Source: Phycisphaerae bacterium (GTDB lineage: Bacteria; Planctomycetota; Phycisphaerae; UBA1845; PWPN01). From it: a stretch of DNA of 32,661 bases. The stretch is taken from assembly GCA_012729395.1 (NCBI GenBank), contig JAAYDF010000311.1, forward strand, positions 1 through 32,661, in the 5' to 3' direction. This document shows positions 8,057-17,047 of the stretch, piece by piece. The notes beneath the pieces are model-generated. The model saw only the letters and a program-made list of their open reading frames with translations, ran no database searches and was not told the DNA's origin. Every line of letters starts with the position of its first letter. The stretch's first letter is position 1. Position numbers and translations under genes: made by a program.

Positions 8057-9535
8057 CTAATCATTGCGATCACTCATCAAAACCTGCCGCTCGAACAAAG
8101 CCGGGCTGATGTTGCAGCCCGACGCTTTCAGACGATCGAGGAAGGTCGGCCGCAGGCCGGTCGCGACCATCCGCCCGTAGGCCTTCCCGTTCCCGTCGAT
8201 TCCGTCTTGTTCAAAACAGAAGAGATCCTGCATGGTGACGACGTCGCCCTCCATGCCGGTAACTTCGGTGACGCTGGTGATCTTTCGCGGTCCGCCGGTG
8301 AGGCGTTGGGCTTGGACGATGAGCTGTAGGGCGGAGGCGAACTGTTGTCGGATGGCCTTCACAGGCAGTTCGAAGCCGGCCATCATGACCATGGTTTCCA
8401 CGCGTTGGACGGCGTCGCGTGTGGTGTTGGCGTGAAGCGTGGTGAGGGATCCGTCGTGCCCGGTGTTCATGGCCTGGAGCATGTCGAGGGTCTCGGCACC
8501 ACGGCACTCGCCGACGACGATGCGGTCGGGTCGCATACGCAGACTGTTGACCAACAGGTCGCGAATGCTGATGCGGCCCTTGCCCTCGATGTTGGCCGGC
8601 CGGGTTTCGAGCCGTACCACGTGAGGTTGACGAAGCCGTAGTTCGGCGGCGTCCTCGATGGTGACGATGCGGTCGCACGGAGGAATGAAGGTCGACATGT
8701 TGTTGAGCAGGGTGGTCTTACCGGAGCCGGTCCCGCCGATGATCAGGATGTTGAGCCGGGCTTCGACGCAGGCTTTGAAGAACTCGACCATCTCGGGAGC
8801 ACAGGACTTGTAGTTGACGTAATCGTCCCAGGTGATGGGATCGGCTCCGAACCTCCGAATGGACACGCTGGCGCCGTCGAGCGCGAGGGGCGGAATGATG
8901 GCGTTGACGCGCGAGCCGTCTTTCAGGCGTGCGTCGACCATCGGGCAGACCTCGTCGCAACGACGTCCGACAGCACTGACGATCTTGTCGATCACATGGA
9001 TGAGGTGGGCGTTGTTGCGGAAGTTGACCTCAGTCAGCTCCAGCTTGCCTCGACGTTCGACGTAGACCTGCTTGGGGCCGTTGATGAGGATGTCGCTGAT
9101 GTTGGGGTCTTTGAGCAGGATTTCGAGGGGGCCGAGTCCGAAGGTCTCGTCGAGGATTTCGCTGACCAGCCTTTGCCGCTCGGCATGGTTGAGGAGCACG
9201 TCCTCTTTTTCGCAGAGTCCGACAATCAACTCACCGATCTGGTCGCGGATGGTTGGATCGTCGTTGTTGATGGCGCTCATGTCGAGCTGTTCGACGAGCT
9301 TTCGGTGGATGCGGGTCTTGAGGGCGTAGAACTTCTCGATTTTGTCTTCGCTGGGCTTGGCGGTTTTGGCGCGATCGAGGCCGCCGGTCTTGGGGCCCAC
9401 TTCGGATGGCTTGTTCTGTACGGGCGGGGCCTCAGGTGGCCTGGGTCCCAGGACGGACTTGCCCTGTCGGATACCCGGCTGGAGTGCGGGAGCGGGTTCC
9501 TTGGGCGGTGTGGGTGCTCTCAGTTTGCCGAACAT
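8057..9535 (-). CDS. cpaF: Tad pilus assembly ATPase CpaF/TadA
   Basis: 492 residues. A Pro/Lys-rich N-terminal tail (about 1-65) precedes the N-terminal domain and the secretion-ATPase core. Walker A is GGTGSGKTT (Lys273), the Asp box region contains IEDAAELRL (about 293-301), Walker B is RIVVGECRG (Glu343) and the His box is LTTLHANT (about 364-371). All catalytic motifs are intact. This hexameric ATPase powers pilin polymerisation, and possibly retraction, on the cytoplasmic face of the TadB/TadC platform. The ATG is preceded by AAGGAG at 10-nt spacing. It follows cpaE after a 95-nt gap that contains two small stem-loops. Confidence 0.96.
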   Translation of the reverse strand: MFGKLRAPTPPKEPAPALQPGIRQGKSVLGPRPPEAPPVQNKPSEVGPKTGGLDRAKTAKPSEDKIEKFYALKTRIHRKLVEQLDMSAINNDDPTIRDQIGELIVGLCEKEDVLLNHAERQRLVSEILDETFGLGPLEILLKDPNISDILINGPKQVYVERRGKLELTEVNFRNNAHLIHVIDKIVSAVGRRCDEVCPMVDARLKDGSRVNAIIPPLALDGASVSIRRFGADPITWDDYVNYKSCAPEMVEFFKACVEARLNILIIGGTGSGKTTLLNNMSTFIPPCDRIVTIEDAAELRLRQPHVVRLETRPANIEGKGRISIRDLLVNSLRMRPDRIVVGECRGAETLDMLQAMNTGHDGSLTTLHANTTRDAVQRVETMVMMAGFELPVKAIRQQFASALQLIVQAQRLTGGPRKITSVTEVTGMEGDVVTMQDLFCFEQDGIDGNGKAYGRMVATGLRPTFLDRLKASGCNISPALFERQVLMSDRND

Positions 9536-9596
9536 GTGTTCACATCTCCTTGAGGCACGGCTTTTGAGTGCCGGTCACGGAAACTGGTTCCTCTTT

Positions 9597-9640
9597 CGGC
9601 CCGTTGAGCATGGGCCGGCTTGCGACGAAGTCACGTCGCA
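9597..9640 (-). other. Two stem-loops at the cpaE stop
   Basis: TGCGACG (9621-9627) pairs with CGTCGCA (9634-9640); the six-base loop contains the cpaE stop codon (9631-9633). Right after it on the transcript, CGGCCC (9597-9602) pairs with GGGCCG (9612-9617). Both stems are perfect but short (7 and 6 bp) and no U-run follows. Confidence 0.45.
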
Positions 9641-10827
9641 GCGGTAAAAAGCCTCCCGAGCAGCCCCGTCTTGCCTTCGGGCTTGGTGGCGGGGCTGCCG
9701 GTCTGTTCATGAGCGATCGTCTGGGCGATCTCACGAATAGCCGCCCGGACCCGCGATTTTGGTGCGATCTCACTGAGGGGTGATCCGATGTTGATGGCCG
9801 AACTGACGGTCTTCCAGTCGTCGGGGATTTCGTAGGCGACTTTCTTTCCGAGGGTCTTCTCGATTTGCGGAACCTCGAGGTGCCCTGATTCCTGGCCGGC
9901 GCGGTTGCAGACCAGCCGGAAGCGATCCAGGTTGTACCCGCCGTCGCGGAGCCCGGTGAACATGCGGTGCACGTTACGTACGCTGGTCACCAGGAGTTGC
10001 ATGACGAAGATGTTGATATCGGCGAGGTCGAGGACGGCGAGGCCGCCGGGGTCAAACCGGACGGGGCCGTCGACGACCACATACTCGTACATCTGTTGCA
10101 GAGAGCTCAGGACGGAGGCGCAATGAGCTGCGGTAATCTGGTCGGCCTGTGCGAAGTGGTTGGGCCGGGCCAGCAGATGGACGCCGGTGGCGTGTTTGAC
10201 CATGGCCCGCTGAACCATGGGGACGTCCAGTTGTTCTGGGGTATCGCAGAGGTCAGCGATGGTGTAATCGGCCTGGAGGTCGAGCATGGTGGCCAGCTGG
10301 CCGTAGCGGAAATCGAGATCGACGACGGCGACGGGTTTGGCGGTGGCGAAGGAGGCGAGTTCGACGGCGAGGTTGGCGGCGAGCATGGAGGCTCCGGCGC
10401 CGCCGATGGTACCCATCACGGAGACGAGCGTACCGACTTCCTGGGAGGTGGTGGCGGCGACGGCGACCTTGCCAATGGCCGAGGCGAGGAGCTCGCGGTC
10501 GATGGGCTTGGTGATGAACTCGCGTACCCCGGCCCGCATGGCGGTCAAGATGTGCTGGGGATCCGTACTGGCGGAGATGACGAAGACGGCGAGGTCCGGT
10601 CGCGTGGACGCCAATTCCGCGGCGATGGGCAGGGCGATTTCGGGCATCGGGTCGAGGTGGACCATGAGTATCTCGGCGGGGAACTGCCGCACGGCCTGTT
10701 CGACGAGCGCCAGCTCATCCACCTCGGCGACGATCTGCACGCCGTCAAGAGTGAGCAGATCGGCCCGGATGACCGCCGAGTATTCCTCGTCGGCGTTGAC
10801 AATGATGACTCGAACAGACCGCCTCAT
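9631..10827 (-). CDS. cpaE: Tad pilus localisation protein CpaE/TadZ, atypical MinD-like ATPase
   Basis: 398 residues from the ATG at 10825-10827, preceded by TGAGGA; the frame is open 29 codons further upstream, but that part has no ribosome binding site. Residues about 5-125 form a receiver-like domain: it keeps the TKPI lysine, but the usual phospho-Asp strand reads VHLDPMP, so phosphorylation is doubtful. About 132-370 is a MinD/ParA-type domain. Its Walker A region reads TIGGAGASM (about 140-148), with no Lys where KGGxGKS would have two. VVDLDFRYGQLATML and VVVDGPVRF are the following conserved strands. TadZ proteins place the pilus machine at the pole or a focus. Position between the TadG-like gene and cpaF is standard. 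Confidence 0.9.
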   Translation of the reverse strand: MRRSVRVIIVNADEEYSAVIRADLLTLDGVQIVAEVDELALVEQAVRQFPAEILMVHLDPMPEIALPIAAELASTRPDLAVFVISASTDPQHILTAMRAGVREFITKPIDRELLASAIGKVAVAATTSQEVGTLVSVMGTIGGAGASMLAANLAVELASFATAKPVAVVDLDFRYGQLATMLDLQADYTIADLCDTPEQLDVPMVQRAMVKHATGVHLLARPNHFAQADQITAAHCASVLSSLQQMYEYVVVDGPVRFDPGGLAVLDLADINIFVMQLLVTSVRNVHRMFTGLRDGGYNLDRFRLVCNRAGQESGHLEVPQIEKTLGKKVAYEIPDDWKTVSSAINIGSPLSEIAPKSRVRAAIREIAQTIAHEQTGSPATKPEGKTGLLGRLFTAAT

Positions 10828-11058
10828 GGCATCCTCAGGCCAGCGTCGCCCGCGAGTCGGGCATCCCACACTGTGCTGCGCAGCAGGCAGACCGGCGGCA
10901 CGCCTCGTGCTCACCGGTCGATCACGGGGTCTCTACGTGCGAGGGGCTACGCGCCCCGTTCGCGTTCGTCGTAGAGGTTCCCGGCTCCCGCCCCTCCGCC
11001 ATGAGTCCCGTGTGTGTCCCTGGTTCAACGTTGGTCACAGGACTCCCTCATCCGGGTT

Positions 11059-11096
11059 GCTCACCGGCCGCCGAACCTCGTCGGCGGCCGGTGAGC
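11059..11096 (-). other. Perfect 16-bp stem-loop after the TadG-like gene
   Basis: GCTCACCGGCCGCCGA (11059-11074) is exactly complementary to 11081-11096, with a 6-nt loop (ACCTCG). It starts about 14 nt after the stop at 11111. The transcript downstream (AACCCGG...) has no U-run, so this looks like a stability, processing or attenuation element rather than a plain terminator. The rest of the gap (10828-11058) shows no convincing gene. Confidence 0.8.
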
Positions 11097-11110
11097 CCGG
11101 ACCCGGCCGG

Positions 11111-13255
11111 TTACTGAATCAGAATGACCGGCCTCTTGCCGCCCAGATTCTGGAAGATCGCCTCCAGTTGGGCGGAGTACTCACTGATATCACCCTCGGC
11201 GTGGAACCATTCGCCATCGCCGATGCCGGCCACCTCGGCCATGAGGCTCTTGTCGGCGGCGACACCCACGCTGACCGTATAGATCTGGATACCCTGGGCG
11301 CGCGCGTCTCTCGCGGCAGCCTTGGTGTCCTCTCGGGCCACGGCCTCATTGACCGTACCGGTGGCTCGAGTGGAGTTGGCGATGCCGTCCGTGAGCAGGA
11401 TCATCACTTTGGCGGCTTCGTTGCGGGCTCCATTGTCGGTATCGAACAGGACGGCTCGGCCCTTATCGATGCCCTGGGCGATGTTGGTGTTCCTCGTCCA
11501 GTGGCCGGCCTGTAAGGCTTCCACCTTGCCGCGCAAGCCATTGAAATCGTTGGATAGCCAGGACATCAGATCGGGCTTATCGGCAGGCCCGTAGCCGTAT
11601 GTGCCGTAGCTGGTAATCGCGACCTGGTCGTCGCTCTCCAGTTCCTCGACGACGGTGATCAAACGGCTGGAGGCGTCCTTGACCGCCTTCATGGGTTGAT
11701 GCGGCGTGTCAGCCAGTTCCGGCGTATTGAAACTCTCGGGCACCTGCTCAAGCAGGAAGTTGACGAAGGTCTTGATGCCGAACCGGCTCACGAACGCCGA
11801 GTTGGTGCCAGACATCCAGGTGCTGGTTTTCATGTAGTTGAAGTAGTCCCGCCAGGAGCTACCCTGATACGGATAGTCGACAAGCCAGGTCATCTCGGTT
11901 TCATACCCGACTGCGTTGTTGTTGTTCCCGGGCGTCTCGCCGGTTTTGGTCCAGAGTCCGCCGGGATGGCCGCTTCGCCAGCGAGCGAGTCCAAGGGTGA
12001 CCGCGACGCGTCCGTACCAGGATCCGCTCGAGTCATACTGCGCGCTCATGAGGGCTCTGACCTCGCTGTAGCAGTAGCCCAGAGCATAGAGACGGGACTG
12101 GATCGACGAGCTAGTCCAGGATGAGTTATAGGGTAGTCTCAGGAGACCGGGATCAATCGCGGGGTTGTAGCTGGAGCTGAGGTCCGTGGTGCCCCAGGTG
12201 TCCATGAACCCGAAGGTCGGTCCGGGGCTAAGTTCATAACTGGCTTCCCCGGTGTCTGTTCCCGCCTTGGTGGCCACGACCATGGTCATGGCGTCGAGGG
12301 AGGCGGTGGGGATGGTGAACGAGAAGTTGTGCGTCTCAACCGCGCCGTCTTCGCCGAGGCCGGTTCCGACGGCATCGAATTTGACACCGGCTACGCCGGT
12401 CGTGGGATCGGTGCCGCTGACCGGATCGGCGTACGTGCCGGAGGTGGTCGCCGAGTCCACCGCGGCCTGCCAGGCTTCCTGAGGCAACCCGAAGACCACA
12501 TGGCTCAGGGCCGAGGTCTTCGACGAGTCATCGCTGGTCAGGTCGATCGAGAGCGTCGAGGTGCCGTCGCCGTTGTCCGAGACCGCTACGGCCGAAGTGA
12601 ACCCGAGGGCGTCGGTCATCGGGCTGACGTCGTTATTGTTGGGCAACGCGGTCCAGATGTCACGCAGGTTGATGTCGGTGATCTTGTAATGCCTCAATTC
12701 GCTGTCGTCGTTATGGGACGCGCTCAGGTCGAGCACAACAGCGATATCCCGGGGGACAAGGACCGCGGTGGCCTTAGCCGAAAGCGTGGTCGACGCCATC
12801 CCGAAGATGTTGGCGAAATACAGGGGGGCCGGCTGACTGGCCCGCACGCGGATGGCGTTCGGGAATACGTCGGTTTCCTCGAACACGTACCGGTTGGTAG
12901 CTGGATTGATGTAGGCTCGCCCGAAGATCACGTCCTGATCGGGCTCGAGGGTGACTTCCTCTCCAAGAACGCGGTTGCGGAGGGCGAAGTCCGCCGCCAC
13001 GGTACGAGCGTTGGCTTGTGGGTTGCCCTTGGAGTAGTCCGTCAGCTCGGCGGCGGCCGCCAACGCGGCGGCGTCTACCGTCCGCTGCAATTCCGTTCGC
13101 CCGCGATACATCATCCCCACGTCCACGGTCAGTGCGGCGAACCCGCACATCGTGGTGAGCCCCATGGCTACCTGGGCGGCGACCGCCCCGCGACGTCCCG
13201 GACGGCGCTTCGGTACACGCCGTCTCCTTCGTTCCGCAGTCTGTTCACGCTCCAT
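11111..13255 (-). CDS. TadG-like protein with von Willebrand A domain split by a large insertion
   Basis: 714 residues. A strongly basic N-terminus (about 1-22), then a hydrophobic segment with AVAAQVAMGLTTMCGFAALT (about 24-43) and the VDVGMMYRGRTELQRTVDAAALAAA motif region (about 44-70) of TadE/TadG/Flp-like pseudopilins. A vWA domain starts at about 170 with DLSAS (MIDAS residues 176, 178, 180). It is interrupted by about 340 residues rich in Ser, Thr, Gly, Trp and Tyr, and resumes at about 540 with DDQVAITSYG, TNIAQGI (MIDAS Thr about 590) and LLTDG (Asp about 623). Likely a membrane-anchored minor pilin or adhesin exposed outside the inner membrane. GGAGGGTAAA precedes the ATG. The gap to cpaC is 222 nt. 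Confidence 0.85.
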   Translation of the reverse strand: MEREQTAERRRRRVPKRRPGRRGAVAAQVAMGLTTMCGFAALTVDVGMMYRGRTELQRTVDAAALAAAAELTDYSKGNPQANARTVAADFALRNRVLGEEVTLEPDQDVIFGRAYINPATNRYVFEETDVFPNAIRVRASQPAPLYFANIFGMASTTLSAKATAVLVPRDIAVVLDLSASHNDDSELRHYKITDINLRDIWTALPNNNDVSPMTDALGFTSAVAVSDNGDGTSTLSIDLTSDDSSKTSALSHVVFGLPQEAWQAAVDSATTSGTYADPVSGTDPTTGVAGVKFDAVGTGLGEDGAVETHNFSFTIPTASLDAMTMVVATKAGTDTGEASYELSPGPTFGFMDTWGTTDLSSSYNPAIDPGLLRLPYNSSWTSSSIQSRLYALGYCYSEVRALMSAQYDSSGSWYGRVAVTLGLARWRSGHPGGLWTKTGETPGNNNNAVGYETEMTWLVDYPYQGSSWRDYFNYMKTSTWMSGTNSAFVSRFGIKTFVNFLLEQVPESFNTPELADTPHQPMKAVKDASSRLITVVEELESDDQVAITSYGTYGYGPADKPDLMSWLSNDFNGLRGKVEALQAGHWTRNTNIAQGIDKGRAVLFDTDNGARNEAAKVMILLTDGIANSTRATGTVNEAVAREDTKAAARDARAQGIQIYTVSVGVAADKSLMAEVAGIGDGEWFHAEGDISEYSAQLEAIFQNLGGKRPVILIQ

Positions 13256-13456
13256 TTTACCCTCCGCTTCTCCGAGAGCGTTCCGGTGTCCGGTCAGGGC
13301 GGCACAGCGCCGTCATCGCCGGATTTCTGGAACGAACTCTCTCTGGGATTCCCCGGACACCTGAATGGTCGGTTCTCAACGCGGGACTCCCTTCCTGCGC
13401 TAGTTGGCCTGCACAAACCATCGGGTGTCCTGTCTACCTCGACTACTACTTTCAGT

Positions 13457-13475
13457 CCCGGGCAACGGGCCCGAG
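13457..13475 (-). other. Stem-loop directly after cpaC
   Basis: CCCGGGC (13457-13463) pairs with GCCCGAG (13469-13475), seven pairs with one G-U on the transcript, loop of 5 nt. It starts 2 nt after the cpaC stop (13478-13480). A second, wider inverted repeat, GGTGTCCGG/CCGGACACC (13285-13293 and 13353-13361), lies in the same 222-nt gap. Confidence 0.45.
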
Positions 13476-13477
13476 CT

Positions 13478-15145
13478 TTACTGCATCGTTTCCGCCTCCT
13501 CGGCCGGGCCCCATGGGCCGTGCAGCGACATTTGGTGAGGCGGGCTTCGGAACTTCCGGAATTTCGGTGGTGTCTGCGTTTCCAGGGCCGCGTCGTCGTT
13601 CGGCTCTTCATCCATCGGTTTGCCTTCTACCATGCCCAGTCCGAAGAGTTCCCAATCGTTCGGGTCGCGCATGAACTGCCCGGGGACAGCGGCCACTTGG
13701 TCGGGCTGCAAGCTGCTGACCAGTTCGGGCGTCACCAGAATCACCAACTCGGTGAGGTTCTTCTGGTAGTTGACCGACGAGAACAGGGCTCCCAGTACGG
13801 GCACGTCGCCCAATCCCGGTACCTTCTTCGAGGACGCGCGGGCCTCTTCGCTGAGCAGGCCGGCTATGGCGATGGTTGTCCCGCCGGCCAACTCGATGGT
13901 CGTCTCCGCGGTACGCACCCGAAGACCGGGCACGGTGGTGCCGGCGAAGGTGACGGCGGTGGTGTAGTCCGGTTCGCTGACCGTCGGCTGGACGTGCAGG
14001 CGGATCATTTGATTCCCGATGACCGTGGGGGTGAACTTGAGAATGATGCCGTACTCTTGAAAGTCCACCGACGGTGTCGTTCCGATACCCTGCGGCAGGG
14101 GATAGGGGTAGGAGCCACCGGCCTGGAACCATGCCTCCTGCCCGCTGAGGGCCACGAGGTTGGGCTCGGCGAGTACCCGCAACAGGGTGTTCTCTCGCAG
14201 AGCCTGGAAGAAAAGCTGCATTTGGAGGCGAGGGAACCCGACGCTCAGTGTCGGGGTAGCCGTCAAGGGCAACCCGTCCTTGTCGGTGGCGAACAGCAGC
14301 CCGCCGTCTTGGATGATGTTACCGGCCGGGCCTGCGCCGATGTTCACCGGGTTGATCTGGTCAAGCTGGTTGACCGCGAACATGTCGCGGACGTTGTCGC
14401 CGGCGATCCAACCGTTGATCCCGAGTTGTCGCGTGGCCCGCTTGTTCACCTCGGCGACGGTGCAGCGTAGCAGCACTTGGTGTACGCCGCCCACCTTCAG
14501 CTGATTCTGGACTTTGGGCGAGAAGACCTTGGCCAGGTCGGCGATGCGGCTTGCCGTGTCCACGTCCGGGACCGCCCCCGTGAGGACGACGGTGTCCTTG
14601 ACCGCCCGGACCTCGACCGCCGAGCCCGGCGCCGCGTTGCGGATCGCCGACACCAGCTCGACCAGGTCCAGTTCGACGACGACCGGCATGATGACCTGCT
14701 TGTCGTTTTGGTCCCAAAGGATGATTTGTGTGAAGCCCACGGCCTTGCTACTGACCAGCACCTGCCGTGGCGAAAGGACCGCGACCTCGACAACGTTGGG
14801 GTCGGCTACCTGCGCTCGCGCCAGCGGCTCGCTGAGATCGATCACAGCGCTGCGGCCTGAGGTGAGCACGATCTGTTGCTGGGTGGCTTCCATTCGTTGC
14901 ACGGTGACATGCATCGGGGATTCGGGGGAGGCGCGCTCCACGCCCGGCGCTATGCTCGTGATGGCCGGGGAGTTCGTCGGATCGGCTTGGATTTCGTCGG
15001 GCCACGCCTGTCCGGGCCACGCCAGTATGGCTGTCGCCAGCCCTGCGCACAGACCTACCAGGCGGCCGCCCCCCCGCGCCGCCTGGCCGAGGCCGAGGTT
15101 CTTCCATGAACGCCGCAAGACTAGACCATCCATGTACGCGATCAT
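13478..15145 (-). CDS. cpaC: Tad pilus outer-membrane secretin CpaC/RcpA
   Basis: 555 residues. The N-terminal basic stretch and hydrophobic segment (about 25-50, ending QAWPDE) act as signal peptide. About 85-160 is the N-terminal secretin-associated domain (SAVIDLSEPLARAQVADPNVVEV, with a LVSSKAVGFTQIILWD strand). About 165-225 is a BON-like domain (VEVRAVKDTVVLTGAVPDV). The secretin core runs about 240-480 and carries VLAEPNLVALSGQEAWFQAGG and VPGLGDVPVLGALFSS, both hallmarks of the family. It forms the outer-membrane channel through which the Flp pilus exits. The C-terminal tail (about 490-555) is Pro/Glu-rich and unusual. GGAG lies 9 nt before the ATG; cpaB ends 6 nt upstream, so the pair is probably coupled. 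Confidence 0.95.
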   Translation of the reverse strand: MIAYMDGLVLRRSWKNLGLGQAARGGGRLVGLCAGLATAILAWPGQAWPDEIQADPTNSPAITSIAPGVERASPESPMHVTVQRMEATQQQIVLTSGRSAVIDLSEPLARAQVADPNVVEVAVLSPRQVLVSSKAVGFTQIILWDQNDKQVIMPVVVELDLVELVSAIRNAAPGSAVEVRAVKDTVVLTGAVPDVDTASRIADLAKVFSPKVQNQLKVGGVHQVLLRCTVAEVNKRATRQLGINGWIAGDNVRDMFAVNQLDQINPVNIGAGPAGNIIQDGGLLFATDKDGLPLTATPTLSVGFPRLQMQLFFQALRENTLLRVLAEPNLVALSGQEAWFQAGGSYPYPLPQGIGTTPSVDFQEYGIILKFTPTVIGNQMIRLHVQPTVSEPDYTTAVTFAGTTVPGLRVRTAETTIELAGGTTIAIAGLLSEEARASSKKVPGLGDVPVLGALFSSVNYQKNLTELVILVTPELVSSLQPDQVAAVPGQFMRDPNDWELFGLGMVEGKPMDEEPNDDAALETQTPPKFRKFRSPPHQMSLHGPWGPAEEAETMQ

Positions 15146-15151
15146 CCTGTT

Positions 15152-16258
15152 CTACTCCGTTGGCTCCTGCGAACCCTGGGTCTCCCGATGGGCGCTGTCC
15201 TGGTCAACTCCGGCTGCTTCGAGCACCGGCTGCCGGGGAACGCCTTGCGGGGGGATGCCCACTTGGCCGTGCCGACCACGGTCGTTAGGTTTGTTCTCCA
15301 GGCGGCGGGCTCCGGTCTCGGGGCTCGAGAACCAGACTTCCTCACGCTGGGCACCACTCATCACCTCGACGCGCCAAGGTTCGGACGTTGGCTGCGTCTG
15401 TTGAGGTGGCGCCACCTGAACCTGGAGAACGTCGGTTGCTTTATCGGTCTTGTCGGCGTTCATCTTTGGTTGCCTGCTGAGTAAACGGCTGAGTAGGGAC
15501 GGTCGTTCGGGGGCATCCGGGGCCTCTGCTTCGGCGGGGGCGGTGGATGGCGTGGAAAGCAAATCTTTATCGGTCGTTTCCATTCCGTTGCCGGTGTCTG
15601 CGTCCCTTTGATTACGCATGGCGAGTTTGATGGTGCCTTTGGTGGCCGCGAGGTGCAGTCTGGGGACATCCTCGGGGCGGATCAGGAGGGTCACGGACTT
15701 GGTTATCGCCGCGGAGACTTCACCTGTGGTGCCGAGGTCCTGCCCGACGGCGAGTACCTCGATGTTGTCGAGGATCACCTTGCTGACGGTGCCTCGACGA
15801 GCTCCTTGGTTCTCGGTCTGCATGACGGCGACAACGTCGACCCTGCTACCGGGGCGAATCCAACCGGCGACCCCGGCGAACTCATCGACCTTGACGGCGA
15901 CCGCCCGATAACCCTCGCGGATTCGGGTGGCCATGCCGGGCGGTGTTCCCTTGGGAGCCAGTAAGGTGGGGATGACGGCCATGCCGCGCGGGATTGTCAT
16001 GCCAGCCACTCGGCCGATCACCTCGTCTTTGCGGGTGAACACCAGTTTGGGCGCGAGGCTTCTGGGGACCGTGGTCATCTCGACCATGGAGTCTTTGATC
16101 TCCATGGTGGGGTTGATGTCCGTGTTAGCGCAGACCACCTGGACGGTATCGTTGTTGGTGGCACCTTTGGCTTTCTTGAGGACGTCGGTGAAAAGCTTGA
16201 TGGCCAGTACGCCAACAGCCAGCCCCACTGCCAACGGAATGATTGCCCTACTTCGCAT
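15152..16258 (-). CDS. cpaB: Tad pilus periplasmic protein CpaB/RcpC
   Basis: 368 residues from the ATG at 16256-16258, which has AAGGAG upstream; an in-frame extension of 29 codons exists but lacks a ribosome binding site and would spoil the membrane-anchor start. A single N-terminal hydrophobic segment (about 6-24, IIPLAVGLAVGVLAIKLF) is followed by a SAF-like domain (about 40-110, with GRVAGMTIPRGMAVIPTLL) and the RcpC core (about 115-230: YRAVAVKVDEFAGVAGWIRPGSRVDVVAV, and SVTLLIRPEDVPRLHLA). The last 120 residues are low-complexity, Pro/Glu/Arg-rich and probably disordered. CpaB works in the periplasm with the secretin. It sits between tadE and cpaC. Confidence 0.92.
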   Translation of the reverse strand: MRSRAIIPLAVGLAVGVLAIKLFTDVLKKAKGATNNDTVQVVCANTDINPTMEIKDSMVEMTTVPRSLAPKLVFTRKDEVIGRVAGMTIPRGMAVIPTLLAPKGTPPGMATRIREGYRAVAVKVDEFAGVAGWIRPGSRVDVVAVMQTENQGARRGTVSKVILDNIEVLAVGQDLGTTGEVSAAITKSVTLLIRPEDVPRLHLAATKGTIKLAMRNQRDADTGNGMETTDKDLLSTPSTAPAEAEAPDAPERPSLLSRLLSRQPKMNADKTDKATDVLQVQVAPPQQTQPTSEPWRVEVMSGAQREEVWFSSPETGARRLENKPNDRGRHGQVGIPPQGVPRQPVLEAAGVDQDSAHRETQGSQEPTE

Positions 16259-16489
16259 GTCCTGCTCCTTGGGCCGTGCCCCGGACCCAGTGGCGTGACA
16301 CACGCTTGGGTGGGGGGGCCTTTCAGCAGGGGGTGAGCGGCACACACCGTCCGCGCCCCCCTTCCAACGTTACTGACTGTCGGGCCGACATCGGCGGATC
16401 GCCGCGAGGTTCTCCCCTTGACCCTCGTTCTGCCGGGTGAGCCGTCACTGCGGTGTCGGCCCCGTGGCCGCCTGGTTCTTCAGGCGCTG

Positions 16490-16512
16490 CGGTGTCGCCC
16501 ACTGCGACACCG
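16490..16512 (-). other. Perfect 9-bp stem-loop directly after tadE
   Basis: CGGTGTCGC (16490-16498) pairs with GCGACACCG (16504-16512) around CCACT. Only 1 nt separates it from the tadE stop codon (16514-16516). No U-run follows. The remaining gap to cpaB (16259-16489) shows no gene. Confidence 0.65.
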
Positions 16513-16513
16513 A

Positions 16514-17011
16514 TTACAGCATTCCCTCTTTGCGCATCGAGCACGAGGAGCCAATCCGCTTTTGCGTGATCGTGTCCCCGTCACCCTGGCCGCTCGCCTG
16601 CCCCTGCGTGAACCACGATTTGAACAGGCCTGAGGGCAGGACACCCAGGAGGGTGACATCCTCATAAGGCACCTGCACCTTGACCCGAACGACGGGGTTC
16701 TCCAGGGTGGCCGGCTCAATGGTGACCATGTCGGCGGTGACATCGAGGCCGGTAGACGCCATGGCCTCCTGGAGTCTGGCCCGGACTTCCGCGTCGGTTG
16801 TGCCGGGTAGGCTGGCCAAGCGGCATGCCTCGCGGGCGCTGTTGGTCAGGCTCTGCTGCATCATGAAGATGTAGCCGAACTCGATCATGCCCAACATCAT
16901 GGTCATCAAGAGCGGTGTCACGACCGCCATCTCTACGACCGCGGCTCCGCGGCGGGCCGTCCGCTGCGGGGCGCGGCGGATGCGCATGCTTCTTAGTCCC
17001 CTTGCTTCCAT
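16514..17011 (-). CDS. tadE: TadE-like minor pilin
   Basis: 165 residues from the ATG at 17009-17011, which lies 6 nt after GAGGAGG; an ATG 6 nt upstream abuts the Shine-Dalgarno, a GTG at 17035 lies before it, and an ATG at 16987 preceded by AGGGGA is an alternative. The Arg-rich start leads into RRGAAVVEMAVVTPLLMTMMLGMIEFGYIF, the TadE motif: a prepilin-like G-A-A-V-V-E with Glu at +5 and a long hydrophobic segment. Then NSAREACRLASLPGTT and a small periplasmic domain. The protein is probably cleaved by CpaA before the hydrophobic segment and acts as a minor pilin. The gap to cpaA is 36 nt and the gap to cpaB 255 nt. Confidence 0.9.
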   Translation of the reverse strand: MEARGLRSMRIRRAPQRTARRGAAVVEMAVVTPLLMTMMLGMIEFGYIFMMQQSLTNSAREACRLASLPGTTDAEVRARLQEAMASTGLDVTADMVTIEPATLENPVVRVKVQVPYEDVTLLGVLPSGLFKSWFTQGQASGQGDGDTITQKRIGSSCSMRKEGML

Positions 17012-17047
17012 TTCCATCCTCCTCGATGATCGCACCGAACCGTTGTG

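Noticed and set aside
12329-14470. 713-codon plus-strand ORF
   Set aside because: It lies opposite the TadG-like and cpaC genes, whose domains are clear. The translation is Gly/Arg/His-rich shadow sequence caused by high GC at third positions.
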